Assembly: GCA_947498325.1 (NCBI GenBank)
Contig: CANMKE010000001.1
Location: forward strand, 496,001 to 560,000
Length of the DNA stretch: 64,000 nucleotides
Reading direction: 5' to 3'
Origin: an uncultured Persicobacter sp.
GTDB lineage: Bacteria; Bacteroidota; Bacteroidia; Cytophagales; Cyclobacteriaceae
The notes below the pieces were generated by a model that was not told where the DNA came from, made no database searches, and worked only from the letters and a program-made list of their open reading frames with translations. Below are positions 1-8,405 of this stretch, in pieces. The position numbers and the translations under genes were made by a program. Position 1 is the stretch's first letter; the number at the start of each line of letters is the position of its first letter.

Positions 1-200
1 AAGTCGATCATTGTATTGTAATCTACGGTCGTGTTTTGCTGATCAGAAATCACCAACTCATTGTTGGTGTGATCAAAGCTCACGATCATTAAATTCATGT
101 TCGCCTCCGCTACAACTTCATTGGCAGTAGATGGTGGAGTAGTAGCGTAAGCACTCCCGCTTAATAAGAATAATGCTACTAAAATTTTGATGGCTTTCAT
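1..200 (-). CDS. Secreted protein of unknown function (3' end outside window)
   Basis: Reading leftward from an ATG at 200, an open frame of 66 codons runs off the window edge. It starts with a clear signal peptide: MKAIK, then a hydrophobic core ILVALFLLSGSAYA, with a likely cleavage after AYA. The visible mature part (TTPPSTANEVV and onward) is hydrophilic and matches no family I recognise. A very good Bacteroidota promoter lies just upstream at 263-293. It is probably periplasmic or surface exposed; function unknown. Confidence 0.75.
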   Translation of the reverse strand, partial: MKAIKILVALFLLSGSAYATTPPSTANEVVAEANMNLMIVSFDHTNNELVISDQQNTTVDYNTMID

Positions 201-262
201 GACCGTACAATTTAAAATTCAATGTTCAACTGTCATCGCTTTGTTTCTCTCTGATGACATTA

Positions 263-293
263 CAAATGTACATAGTAATTTATAAAGGGCAAA
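263..293 (-). promoter_or_regulatory. Bacteroidota-type promoter for the gene ending at 1
   Basis: On the minus strand TTTG (290-293) is followed after 19 bases by TACATTTG (263-270). This is an exact match to the Bacteroidota -33/-7 consensus TTTG-N19-TAnnTTTG, and it lies about 65 bases upstream of the ATG at 200. Confidence 0.75.
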
Positions 294-1026
294 CTTTTCA
301 TTTTATCATAAAATTCAGCCCGTCAGCCTATATTTTGCAATAATGATAAAGACCAAAATTTATTTGGTTTTGGCGTAGTTTAAGAATGAAAATTTTGATT
401 TGTGATTCAAAAGTAGACTAAAAAATTTTTAAAATATTTTAAAAAAAGTTTGATATATGCGCCTTGTGTTAATAATATCGGTAAATATCGCCTATTGTTT
501 ATGATAATGTTAATTCAGTGGGTTTTTAGTGTTGATTTGATAATGAATGGCCTACTGTATATATATTCTGTGAATGGGAGGCTTGTTCTATTGATGATTC
601 GGTAATATGCACCTGTAGAAACATAATTTTGCTTTTATTGTAAAATATTAATATTCTAATATTCATGACAATTGTCGTACTTTGTGTATTTGGGTTTTTA
701 ACCTGCTGATTGGGGGTTTTTAAGGCTTATTCAAAAGAAAATTTGGGAATGGTTATAGCGGTGAAATAAAATTCTGATTTTCCTGTTTTTCAGAGAGTGT
801 GTTAATTTGTATTGTTGATTTTAGCTTCTTAAAAAGGCTTTTTGAGGGAGTATCGTAATTTTCGCTCGTCATATTGAGGTCATATTACGACCTTCATAAT
901 ATGGGAGTGCAGTTGATGGGGGGAGAGTGATATGGGTGGTGCTCGGAGCTCAGAATTTCAATGTGCTGTTGGGTGCTGTCTAAGCTGCTGATTTCAATTG
1001 GATCGCCTGATGCCTGTTTTCGGCAC

Positions 1027-1052
1027 AAAAAAAGAGCCCCTTTCGAGACTCT
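1027..1052 (-). terminator. Rho-independent terminator of gmd
   Basis: Read on the minus strand: AGAGTCTC, loop GAAA, GGGGCTCT, then seven T. The eight-pair stem (with G-T pairs) and T run lie about 50 bases after the gmd stop codon. Confidence 0.8.
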
Positions 1053-1103
1053 ATATAAAGTGGTGGCTAAAATTTGAAGCCGCCCGTAGTGTTGTATCAA
1101 TCG

Positions 1104-2213
1104 TTACTCATATTGTCGGTACACCTTGTGGCCGCCATTTTCGAGGAACTGATCTCGCTTGAACACCTCAAGGTCGTTGCTGACCATATCCTTGACAAGG
1201 CCATCCAAATCATACTCAAGTGTCCAACCCAGCTTGTCAATTGCTTTAGAAGGGTCTCCGATCAGTAGTTCCACTTCTGTGGGTCTGAAATATTTTGGAT
1301 CGACCTGAACCACTGTCGCTCCCTTTTCGAGCTGATATTCTCCATTGCATTGGACTACTTTTCCTACCTCGTTAATACCTTCCCCTTCAAAAGCAATTTC
1401 GATCTTCAGTTCAGCAAACGTCTTTTGAATAAACTCCCTGACCGTGGTGGTTTTCCCTGTGGCAACAACAAAATCTTCGGCTTCATCCTGCTGAAGCATC
1501 AGCCACATTGCCCTAACGTAGTCTTTGGCATGTCCCCAGTCCCGTTTGGCGTCAAGGTTACCCAAAAAGATGGTGTCTTCTAAGCCAAGGGCAATTTTGC
1601 AGGCTCCGCGTGTAATTTTACGGGTAACGAAGGTTTCGCCTCTCAAAGGAGATTCATGATTGAACAGGATGCCGTTGCAAGCATACATTCCGTACGCCTC
1701 GCGATAATTAACGGTAATCCAGTAGCCATACAGTTTGGCCACTGCGTAAGGGGAGCGGGGATAAAAAGGTGTGGTTTCTCGTTGTGGGATTTCCTGCACC
1801 ATTCCGTAGAGCTCCGACGTGGAGGCCTGATAGAAACGGGTCTTTTTTTCCAGCCCTAACAGCCTGATGGCTTCGAGAATTCGCAAGGTGCCTGTACCGT
1901 CTGCATTGGCGGTATATTCTGGGGTGTCGAAGGAGACCTTTACATGGGACATGGCGCCGAGGTTATAAATTTCATCGGGCTGAACTTCCTGAATGATTCT
2001 TGTGAGGTTCATCGAGTCTGTCAAATCGCCATAGTGCAATTTCAGGCGGACATTTTTTTGGTGTAAATCCTGATAGAGGTGATCGATCCTGCTGGTATTG
2101 AACAGAGAACTTCTTCTTTTAATCCCGTGAACTTCATATCCTTTTTCGAGCAATAATTCGGCGAGGTAGGCGCCATCTTGGCCCGTGATGCCCGTGATCA
2201 GTGCTTTTTTCAT
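1104..2213 (-). CDS. gmd: GDP-mannose 4,6-dehydratase
   Basis: Converts GDP-D-mannose to GDP-4-keto-6-deoxy-D-mannose, the first step towards GDP-fucose and related deoxysugars for surface glycans; cytoplasmic, NADP-dependent. The 369-residue protein has the usual family length. It starts with the Rossmann nucleotide motif [16 protein letters not shown] (residues 7-22), and has the RRSS segment and the short-chain dehydrogenase active site with YAVAK (Tyr and Lys). [15 protein letters not shown] is typical of Gmd. It ends in its own terminator. The fucose synthase gene (fcl) that often follows is absent here, so the product sugar cannot be named. The upstream neighbour, the serine-biosynthesis fusion, has its own terminator, so gmd is probably transcribed alone. 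Confidence 0.95.
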   Translation of the reverse strand: MKKALITGITGQDGAYLAELLLEKGYEVHGIKRRSSLFNTSRIDHLYQDLHQKNVRLKLHYGDLTDSMNLTRIIQEVQPDEIYNLGAMSHVKVSFDTPEYTANADGTGTLRILEAIRLLGLEKKTRFYQASTSELYGMVQEIPQRETTPFYPRSPYAVAKLYGYWITVNYREAYGMYACNGILFNHESPLRGETFVTRKITRGACKIALGLEDTIFLGNLDAKRDWGHAKDYVRAMWLMLQQDEAEDFVVATGKTTTVREFIQKTFAELKIEIAFEGEGINEVGKVVQCNGEYQLEKGATVVQVDPKYFRPTEVELLIGDPSKAIDKLGWTLEYDLDGLVKDMVSNDLEVFKRDQFLENGGHKVYRQYE

Positions 2214-2283
2214 AGTGGGGGAGTGGGTTAAGTGATTACTTCACCCCCGTATCAGTCGATGCAATATTGTAAGTCATGAATTC

Positions 2284-2328
2284 AAAAAAAATAAACCCTG
2301 ACAGGCAATGAGTGCGCTGGCAGGGTTT
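2284..2328 (-). terminator. Terminator of the serB-serA fusion gene
   Basis: On the minus strand AAACCCTG and CAGGGTTT pair around a loop of about 20 bases, followed by ATTTTTTTT. It lies just downstream of the stop codon at 2359. Confidence 0.65.
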
Positions 2329-2358
2329 GTCTATATTTTTTGCTTATTTTATCATGGC

Positions 2359-4257
2359 TTAATATAAAACTCTGAAGCTGATCGTATCGGGGATGTTTTT
2401 TAAATCCTCTACGACTTCCGCATCATATTGTTTATCAATCGCCGTGATCAGGTAACCGATTGACTCGTTGGTTTTAAGGCTTTGCCCCAGGATGTTACAC
2501 TTATGTTTGGCGAATACCTGGTTGATGTTGGCCAAGATTCCTGGCACATTGCGGTGAATATGCATCAGGCGGTGGGCGCCATCAATTTTCGACAGCTTAA
2601 TTTCTGGGAAGTTGACACTGTTAAGCGTCTCTCCAGCATTGATATAATTAATGAGTTTTGAAGGAACGAAGGCGGCAATATTTTGCTGAGCTTCCAATGT
2701 TGACCCACCAATATGCGAAGTCAGGATGGTGTTTCGGCAACCTATAAGGATCGACTCGAAGGGGTCTTTATTGCTGCGTGGTTCGGTCGGGAATACATCC
2801 ACAGCGGCGCCGAGGATTTTTCCGTTGTCAATGTACTTTTTCAGGGCATTAACATCCACAACATGGCCGCGGCTCAGGTTTAGGAATACCACGCCATCTT
2901 TCATGATGCTGAATTGCTTTTCGCCGAAGACATTCTTATTGTCTGGGCGCCCATCTACGTGCAGGCTGACCACATCAGAGAGGCGCAGCAACTCTTCAAG
3001 CGTTTCACACTTGGTTACATTACCCAAAGGCAATTTTTCTTCCAGGTCGTAATAATAAACATCCATACCCGCTGCTTCCGCCAAAATGCTCAGCTGTGCA
3101 CCAATATTTCCGTAACCAATAATGCCGAGTTTTTTTCCACGGATTTCAAAACAGCCCTCAGCAGTTTTGCTCCATTTTCCAGAGTGCATGCTCATCGAAG
3201 CATCGAACACATTTCTCATCAGCATGATGATCTGCCCCAAAGCCAACTCCACAACCGAGCGTGTATTTGAATATGGTGCGTTGAAGACTGCAATGCCCTT
3301 TTCAGTACAGGCAGGCAAATCGATCTGATTGGTTCCAATACAAAAAGCACCCACAGCTACCAGGCGGTCTGCCGCTTCAATGACACGGCGGGTAAGTTGT
3401 GTTTTCGATCGTAAACCGACAATCGACACCCCTTTAATGCGCTCAATCAGCATGTCCTCATCCATCGCTGCGGCATAGGTTTCTACATCGAAACCTTCAT
3501 CACGCAGGCGTTCTTCCGCAGATTTATGAACGTTTTCAAGCAGTAAAATTTTAATACGCGATTTTGGATAGGAAACAGCGCCTTCAATGCCTAAATCAAA
3601 AAGCACCTCATCCAACGATGGGGCGATGTGATCTGCGACAGCGGTTACCTTCTCACGGCTAACATTCCCCGTAAAGGCATAAAACTTGGTCGCTAAGCCC
3701 GCTTCTTTAATTTCATAATCCGTATATCCGTCACCAATCACATAAACAAATCCCTCAAGGCTCAGGGCTTTGGTAACCTTTACTTTTCCTTGATTTTTAC
3801 TCAAAGGATTTTCCTTGTTCATCCCAATAATACGATCCTCAGGGCCGTAGATGAAACGGTTGGCGTAAATATTGGATTCAGGAATGCCGTATTCTGCCAC
3901 CACTGGGGCAATCAGGTCAATAAAGCCATTGGAAACGATGAATATTTTATCGGCATGGTCTTCGAGAAATTTGCGGTTGGCGCGAAAGGATTCCGTTACC
4001 AGTCCTTTAAGTTCTTCGACCGTTTCAGCCACTAATTTGCGGTCACCTTTAAGGAAATTAAGGCGTTTGTTGATGGACTCTTCAAAGGTGATCTCGGCGC
4101 TCATTCCCTGATCAGTGATGGCTCTGAATTGCTGACTTAAATGCGCTGCTTCAGATTCATCTTCACGAGCAAAGGCCTTCTCAGCCATATAGTCCAAAGA
4201 TTCAACTTTTATAAAGGTGCTATCGAAGTCGATGATAAAATTGTGTTCTGTTTCCAT
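2359..4257 (-). CDS. serA: Phosphoserine phosphatase-like HAD domain fused to D-3-phosphoglycerate dehydrogenase with ACT domain
   Basis: At 632 residues this is far longer than a plain SerA (about 410). Residues 1-225 form a HAD phosphatase of the SerB type with all catalytic motifs visible: DFDST at 10-14, VSNG at 108-111, a Lys-rich motif near 158, and GDGYTD at 175-180. Residues 235-550 are a 2-hydroxyacid dehydrogenase: NAD-binding GYGNIG at 381-386, catalytic Arg463 (SRGH), Glu492 (PTEP) and His515 (SHIGGST). Residues about 565-632 are an ACT domain, in this family usually the serine-binding regulatory module. The protein therefore appears to combine the first (3-phosphoglycerate oxidation) and last (phosphoserine hydrolysis) steps of serine synthesis; the transaminase serC is not in the window. 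Whether the phosphatase acts on phosphoserine is inferred from motifs alone. Confidence 0.9.
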   Translation of the reverse strand: METEHNFIIDFDSTFIKVESLDYMAEKAFAREDESEAAHLSQQFRAITDQGMSAEITFEESINKRLNFLKGDRKLVAETVEELKGLVTESFRANRKFLEDHADKIFIVSNGFIDLIAPVVAEYGIPESNIYANRFIYGPEDRIIGMNKENPLSKNQGKVKVTKALSLEGFVYVIGDGYTDYEIKEAGLATKFYAFTGNVSREKVTAVADHIAPSLDEVLFDLGIEGAVSYPKSRIKILLLENVHKSAEERLRDEGFDVETYAAAMDEDMLIERIKGVSIVGLRSKTQLTRRVIEAADRLVAVGAFCIGTNQIDLPACTEKGIAVFNAPYSNTRSVVELALGQIIMLMRNVFDASMSMHSGKWSKTAEGCFEIRGKKLGIIGYGNIGAQLSILAEAAGMDVYYYDLEEKLPLGNVTKCETLEELLRLSDVVSLHVDGRPDNKNVFGEKQFSIMKDGVVFLNLSRGHVVDVNALKKYIDNGKILGAAVDVFPTEPRSNKDPFESILIGCRNTILTSHIGGSTLEAQQNIAAFVPSKLINYINAGETLNSVNFPEIKLSKIDGAHRLMHIHRNVPGILANINQVFAKHKCNILGQSLKTNESIGYLITAIDKQYDAEVVEDLKNIPDTISFRVLY

Positions 4258-4356
4258 GGGTTAGGCAATTGGTGTTTTATTTATGAATTGAGCTAATTTA
4301 TGATAAAATATCAAATATTATTCAATTCTGTTTGATATTTTCAAGCGGGTAGGTGA

Positions 4357-4593
4357 TTATTTCAATATTTCGAAACGGTGAATTTTGAATTTTTTGTGCA
4401 ATGAAATCAGGTGTTCTTGAATGACGGCCGCCTCCGTGACACCACTCTGTGGGTTGTATTCTATCTGAAAAAGTTTCTCTTCGAATTCGTAACTGCTCAG
4501 AGAATAGCAGGGGATTCTGCGGTGCTGATCGACCGATAAAGGAATGGCGTTGCCATGCTTTTTAATGACAATTTTTAGGATAACCGTTTTCAT
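4357..4593 (-). CDS. Small conserved-looking protein of unknown function
   Basis: A 78-residue frame from an ATG at 4593 (MKTVILKIVIKKHGNAIP...). A longer reading from a TTG at 4629 is possible, but the ATG start gives a more natural N-terminus. The protein is basic with alternating hydrophobic residues, suggesting a small alpha/beta fold. I see no signal peptide, membrane segment or known motif. It lies upstream of the serine-biosynthesis fusion in the same direction with a 99-base gap. It may be an independent small gene; coding status is moderately certain. Confidence 0.5.
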   Translation of the reverse strand: MKTVILKIVIKKHGNAIPLSVDQHRRIPCYSLSSYEFEEKLFQIEYNPQSGVTEAAVIQEHLISLHKKFKIHRFEILK

Positions 4594-4651
4594 GGCACGA
4601 AGGTAAGGAAGTTTGTAGGAGATTTTCAAGGATTATTTTTGACCATGATTG

Positions 4652-4752
4652 GTATAGACGTTATTCTTAACGACTCACGTAACTATTTGAGTAAATCAAA
4701 GGGAAGCCTTCATCATCAGCATTTTGTTAGACGTTAAAAATAATGTCTCTAC
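4652..4752. repeat. 102-base palindromic repeat, copy 1
   Basis: Starts GTATAGACGTTATTCTTAACG and ends with CGTTAAAAATAATGTCTCTAC, which are inverted relative to each other. The same element occurs at 10067-10168 and 13267-13368, with near-identical ends and a more variable middle. The right flank (CTAACTTAATAACATTGGG, ending near 4782) matches the outer arm of the other copies, but the left outer arm is missing here. Confidence 0.85.
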
Positions 4753-4829
4753 AGGATAATCTGCTAACTTAATAACATTGGGTCAGCCCGTACCGATGAT
4801 CTATATTCCTTTAATCTCCTCCGAATAAG

Positions 4830-4864
4830 AATCATGGTAATCCTTTAAATCAAGGAAATCATAG
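4830..4864 (+). repeat. 35-base repeat flanking the ABC transporter gene, copy A
   Basis: The sequence AATCATGGTAA...AAATCAAGG...AATCAT matches 6693-6727 on the opposite strand at about 30 of 35 positions. The two copies bracket the ABC exporter gene in inverted orientation. Confidence 0.7.
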
Positions 4865-4892
4865 TCTTAAAATGCCGATTTTGTGACAACAT

Positions 4893-6647
4893 TTAAATCC
4901 TACTCTGATAGGTAAACAGCTGATGGTATCGCCCTTGCTTTTCAATCAATTGCTGATGATTGCCACTCTCAATGATTTGGCCGTCTTCCATCACCAAGAT
5001 GTTGTCAGCTTTTTGGACGGTGCTCAGGCGGTGAGCGATCACGAGGGTGGTTCGCCCGTGCATCAGTTGATTTAAGGATGCTTGGATCAGGGCTTCGCTT
5101 TCGGTGTCAAGGCTTGAGGTAGCTTCATCCAAGATCAAGATTTTTGGGTCGGCGAGGATCGCACGAGCGATGGCGATTCTTTGACGCTGTCCGCCCGAAA
5201 GTTTGATGCCTCTTTCGCCGATCAGCGTTTCGATACCCTCATCAAAGCGGTCGGTGAATTCATTGACATAGGCGGACTTGATCGCATTTTGCAGTTCGGC
5301 ATCCGTGGCGTCCTGTTTGGCGAAGATGATGTTTTCTCGGATCGTTCCTTCAAATAAAAAGTCTTCCTGCAATACCAATCCCAAATGTTGGCGATAGGCA
5401 TCCAGTTCGATTTCTTTCAGATCAATGCCATCGATGCTGATGTTGCCGTCGGTGGCTTGCAGAAAGCTTGCGGTCAGTCCAGCGATGGTTGATTTTCCTG
5501 CGCCCGAACTCCCGACCAAGGCGGTTACACTTCCTGCGGGCATTTCAAAAGATACATTATGCAATACTTCTTTTCCTTCTTCATAAGAAAAACTCACCTG
5601 ATCAAATATCAAATGTCCGTTGGGTCGATCGAGTGTTTTGTTGCGGTCTTCCTCTTCGCCTTCTTTGTCGAGTTTGAACAATTCTTCCATGCGATCCAGC
5701 CCTGCAAAAGCTTCGGTGATTTGTGTACCGATTGAGCTCATCTGAACAATCGGAGCGACCATAAACCCGAGGTAGAGCGTGAAAGCAAAAAAGTCTCCGA
5801 TGGTCATTTCTCCACTGATGATGCGATAGGCACCCAAGCCCATGATGCCTGTCGATGCCAAGCCCAGCAAAAGGGTAGAAGAGGAGGTGATGATGGAGGT
5901 GGAGATCAATGATTTTTTGACATTGTTAAACAAGCGGTAGGCACCTTCCTCGAAAATGCTGATTTCAAAATCTTCACCATGGAAGCCTTTTACGACCCTG
6001 ATTCCTCCGATAGATTCTGTCAATCGACCTGTAACTTCGGCTTTGATTTTGGATCGTTCCCGAAAAATCGGACGGATGTATTTGAATGCTCGCATGGAGA
6101 TCAGGGCGAAAAGCCCCAAAGGGATTAAGACATAGGCGGTCAGGCTTGGAGAGATATTGATCAGCAAGAATAATGATAAAACGGCGGTTAAGAGTCCTCC
6201 GATAAGCTGTACTAATCCTGTTCCAACCAAATTTCGGACACCCTCTACATCACTCATGATGCGACTGACCACCTCGCCCGACTTGGTGTTGTCGAAATAA
6301 TCCAAAGGTAATTTGATCACTTGCTGATGGACTTTGATGCGGAGTTCGGCGATTAATTTTTGCGCCTCAACGCTTAATAATTGGGTAAGGAAAAATGAGG
6401 TCAGCGCCTGAACCAATACGGCTGTCCCGACGGCCATCAAAACATATTTCAATAAATCAAGGCGTTCAGGTGTAATAACTTCGTCGATGAGTTGCTTGGA
6501 TGCTGCAGGCAAAACCAATCCAGCTAAGCGGTTAATCACAATCAGAACCAAGCCGAGAAAAAGGATTTTTCTTCTTGGGTAGATGATCTCTTTGAAGGCG
6601 TATTTGATGGAATTGATCGAGGCTTTTTTCTTTTTAGGTGCGGTCAC
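4893..6647 (-). CDS. ABC exporter, fused permease and ATPase (MsbA/lipid or multidrug type)
   Basis: A 584-residue half-transporter of the inner membrane that would act as a homodimer. Residues 20-320 carry about six membrane helices in the type IV exporter pattern. The nucleotide-binding domain (about 340-575) has Walker A GSSGAGKST, signature LSGGQRQRIAIARAIL, Walker B ILILDEATSSLD and a switch His in VIAHRLS, so it should be active. The family exports lipids, drugs or peptides; the substrate cannot be read from sequence. The start is a GTG at 6647, followed by a Lys-rich stretch TAPKKKKAS; no ATG lies close by. It stands alone, with copies of a 35-base repeat on both sides. Confidence 0.92.
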   Translation of the reverse strand: MTAPKKKKASINSIKYAFKEIIYPRRKILFLGLVLIVINRLAGLVLPAASKQLIDEVITPERLDLLKYVLMAVGTAVLVQALTSFFLTQLLSVEAQKLIAELRIKVHQQVIKLPLDYFDNTKSGEVVSRIMSDVEGVRNLVGTGLVQLIGGLLTAVLSLFLLINISPSLTAYVLIPLGLFALISMRAFKYIRPIFRERSKIKAEVTGRLTESIGGIRVVKGFHGEDFEISIFEEGAYRLFNNVKKSLISTSIITSSSTLLLGLASTGIMGLGAYRIISGEMTIGDFFAFTLYLGFMVAPIVQMSSIGTQITEAFAGLDRMEELFKLDKEGEEEDRNKTLDRPNGHLIFDQVSFSYEEGKEVLHNVSFEMPAGSVTALVGSSGAGKSTIAGLTASFLQATDGNISIDGIDLKEIELDAYRQHLGLVLQEDFLFEGTIRENIIFAKQDATDAELQNAIKSAYVNEFTDRFDEGIETLIGERGIKLSGGQRQRIAIARAILADPKILILDEATSSLDTESEALIQASLNQLMHGRTTLVIAHRLSTVQKADNILVMEDGQIIESGNHQQLIEKQGRYHQLFTYQSRI

Positions 6648-6692
6648 TTTGGGTGGTTTTAGGTTGGTGATAGGTGTTGGAGGGTGTTTTGG

Positions 6693-6727
6693 CCATGATT
6701 ACCTTGATTTACGGGGTTACCATGATT
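6693..6727 (-). repeat. 35-base repeat flanking the ABC transporter gene, copy B
   Basis: Inverted relative of 4830-4864; about 30 of 35 bases match. It lies just upstream of the ABC gene start, in the region that should hold its promoter or leader. Confidence 0.7.
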
Positions 6728-6759
6728 TTTATACAATTTAGATTACGAAATTGGCTGAT

Positions 6760-6787
6760 GTAGGGACGTTGCATGCAACGTCCGTAC
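6760..6787. repeat. 28-base near-perfect palindrome, copy 1
   Basis: GTAGGGACGTTGCATG followed by CAACGTCCGTAC, a near-perfect palindrome headed by GTAG. The same sequence in the other orientation occurs at 26631-26658. Confidence 0.85.
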
Positions 6788-6794
6788 AGGCATT

Positions 6795-7493
6795 TTATCG
6801 ATGATGTGAATACCCCAAATCTGTCAGAATCTTATCATAATAATCGGGAATTGGCGCCTCAATGTCAATCTGTTCTTTGGTGTAAGGATGAATGAAAGAA
6901 AGGCTGCGGGCGTGAAGCAACATATTTTCCAAGCCCAAAAGTGCTTTGTAACCTTTGTTGAGTTTATGATCGCCATGTTTGTTATCGCCGATGATGTAAT
7001 GGCGCAATTTGGCAAAGTGCTGACGCAATTGGTGGGTTCTGCCTGTGATCGGTTGGGCTTCCATCAGACTTGTGCGGCAGGCAGGGTAGCGGTCGGCTAC
7101 TTTATAAGGCGCTTCGGTTTGTTCCAATTTCTTGAAAATGGTCAAGGCCTCTTTTTCAATATCAGAATATTCGGATGACAGCGGACGGTCGATTTTACCT
7201 TCTTCGGGCGCATAGCCACGCACCAATGCCCAATATTTTTTGGTGATCTTTTTCTCCTGAATCAAGGTCTGTGCGGCGGTGCAATAATCAGAACTCAATC
7301 CAAAAAGCAACAACCCACTTGTAGCACGATCCAAGCGATGAACAGGGTAAACATATTGCCCCAACTGATCACGCAACAATTGCATCGCATAGTGTTCGGC
7401 ATTGCGTGCCACCCACGATTTGTGGACCATCAGCCCAGCTGGTTTATTGATCGCACAAAAATATTTATCCTGATAAAGTATCTCTAATTCCAT
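6795..7493 (-). CDS. truC: TruC-type tRNA pseudouridine synthase
   Basis: RluA-superfamily pseudouridine synthase. The catalytic motif HRLDRATSG carries the nucleophilic Asp. The start MELEILYQDKYFCAINKPAG and the segment LMVHKSW resemble E. coli TruC, which modifies U65 of some tRNAs; GRTHQLRQHFAKL and IIGDNKHGD are family motifs. I place the start at 7493 (232 residues), not at 7547: the promoter at 7517-7547 overlaps the upstream start, and the E. coli protein begins at the equivalent position. RluA enzymes for rRNA are an alternative, but the absence of an S4 domain and the overall similarity favour TruC. Confidence 0.85.
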   Translation of the reverse strand: MELEILYQDKYFCAINKPAGLMVHKSWVARNAEHYAMQLLRDQLGQYVYPVHRLDRATSGLLLFGLSSDYCTAAQTLIQEKKITKKYWALVRGYAPEEGKIDRPLSSEYSDIEKEALTIFKKLEQTEAPYKVADRYPACRTSLMEAQPITGRTHQLRQHFAKLRHYIIGDNKHGDHKLNKGYKALLGLENMLLHARSLSFIHPYTKEQIDIEAPIPDYYDKILTDLGYSHHR

Positions 7494-7516
7494 TTCTTTC
7501 AGCTCAAAATTGAGCG

Positions 7517-7547
7517 CAAAGGTAGTGGAATAGTTTGGTTTGTTCAA
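7517..7547 (-). promoter_or_regulatory. Bacteroidota-type promoter for truC
   Basis: On the minus strand TTG (7545-7547), 20 bases, then TACCTTTG (7517-7524), matching the TTTG/TAnnTTTG consensus. Transcription would start about 7510, which leaves the ATG at 7493 as the first start in the message. Confidence 0.7.
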
Positions 7548-7612
7548 GGTGGTGATTGGGGCTGTTGAACAACCATAATTTTATTTTGTCTTGCGAATAT
7601 TATTTGAACGGT

Positions 7613-7689
7613 GTAGGGTAAGGCCTACGTGCTTGACCAGAATGTATTTTACGGTCAATAAAGGGCAAGCACAAAGGCTTGACCCTACC
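7613..7689. repeat. 77-base GTAG-headed inverted repeat
   Basis: Begins GTAGGGTAAGGCCTACGTGC and ends GCACAAAGGCTTGACCCTAC, two arms of about 26 bases that are imperfect reverse complements around a 25-base AT-rich loop. It sits between truC and the small barrel gene. Confidence 0.75.
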
Positions 7690-7701
7690 ATGTTTTTGTC
7701 A

Positions 7702-8232
7702 TTAAAAACGATAACCAATTTTACCCAAAATTCCTGAATGAGCGGTGTCGCCGTAAGCCTGAACCAAACCTTTAATACCAATCAAAAAATGATCATTGAT
7801 TGCAAAGGTGTTCTCTAAAATAAGGTTTGCGCCAAGGGATGTGCGATCGGATTGTGTATTATAAAATGAGTTGTCGTTTTTCGGTAAATCACTCCCACTT
7901 GTAATCCACATATTAGATATACCTAAACCTATTCGAAAATCATTTCTTTGGTTATTTTTAAAAGGAGATATAAACGCATTACCGTTCAATTGAAGCATGG
8001 AGCCGTTAGTACTAACTGCCGCAGTATAGGATTGTGAAAAAGCAAAACCTGCACTGAAGGCAAAGTAATGGTTACTTTTGTAGTTCAACTCACTTTCGAA
8101 CATACTTTGGTGGTAATCTCCTGAACCAATAAAAGACCAACCACCTCCCATCCTGATGTCGAATTTGGAATCTTGTGCATGGGCTAAAAAGCTCATGGTA
8201 ATTAGGGCTAATATTAGGATGCCTTTTTTCAT
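7702..8232 (-). CDS. Small outer-membrane beta-barrel protein (paralogue 1)
   Basis: 176 residues with a signal peptide (MKKGILILALITMSFLAHAQ, cleavage after AHA). The mature part alternates polar and hydrophobic residues in short strands and ends in GKIGYRF, with the terminal Phe typical of outer-membrane barrels; 8-10 strands would fit the length. It shares the opening AQDSKFDIR.GGGW, an internal SPFKNNQRNDFRIGLG segment and LILENTF with the next gene, so the two are tandem paralogues. No enzymatic motif is visible. Role unknown; small barrels of this kind can be structural or transport proteins. Confidence 0.8.
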   Translation of the reverse strand: MKKGILILALITMSFLAHAQDSKFDIRMGGGWSFIGSGDYHQSMFESELNYKSNHYFAFSAGFAFSQSYTAAVSTNGSMLQLNGNAFISPFKNNQRNDFRIGLGISNMWITSGSDLPKNDNSFYNTQSDRTSLGANLILENTFAINDHFLIGIKGLVQAYGDTAHSGILGKIGYRF

Positions 8233-8341
8233 GTCATTTTCGGTTGATTAAAAATACCTTAAAATATATCTATAAATATTCACAATTCAGAGCATTTTAA
8301 TGAAAGTTTATATCAAATTAACAAGTTTAGATAGGGTTAGA

Positions 8342-8376
8342 TAAAAAAATAACCACTGAGGTGAATCAGTGGTTAT
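8342..8376 (-). terminator. Rho-independent terminator of the 8406-8951 gene
   Basis: On the minus strand ATAACCACTGA pairs with TCAGTGGTTAT around a six-base loop, followed by seven T. Confidence 0.85.
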
Positions 8377-8405
8377 GGCATATTTTTACTTAAACTTAGC
8401 GGCGA

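Larger units (their letters stand above)
201..1103. other. Long AT-rich gap without a convincing gene
   Basis: About 900 bases separate the first gene from gmd. Apart from the promoter at 263-293 and the gmd terminator at 1027-1052 I see no gene, tRNA or strong palindrome. The stretch from 340 to 850 is very AT-rich with homopolymer runs. The only sizeable frame (894-1100, minus, 68 codons) covers the terminator and resembles no protein family. Confidence 0.6.

Noticed and set aside
894-1100. 68-codon frame on the minus strand between gmd and the first gene
   Set aside because: It lies across the gmd terminator hairpin and its translation resembles no protein; composition is like non-coding DNA.
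4830-6727. ABC exporter between inverted repeats as a composite transposon
   Set aside because: The repeats are only 35 bases, no transposase is present and the exporter is a common chromosomal gene.
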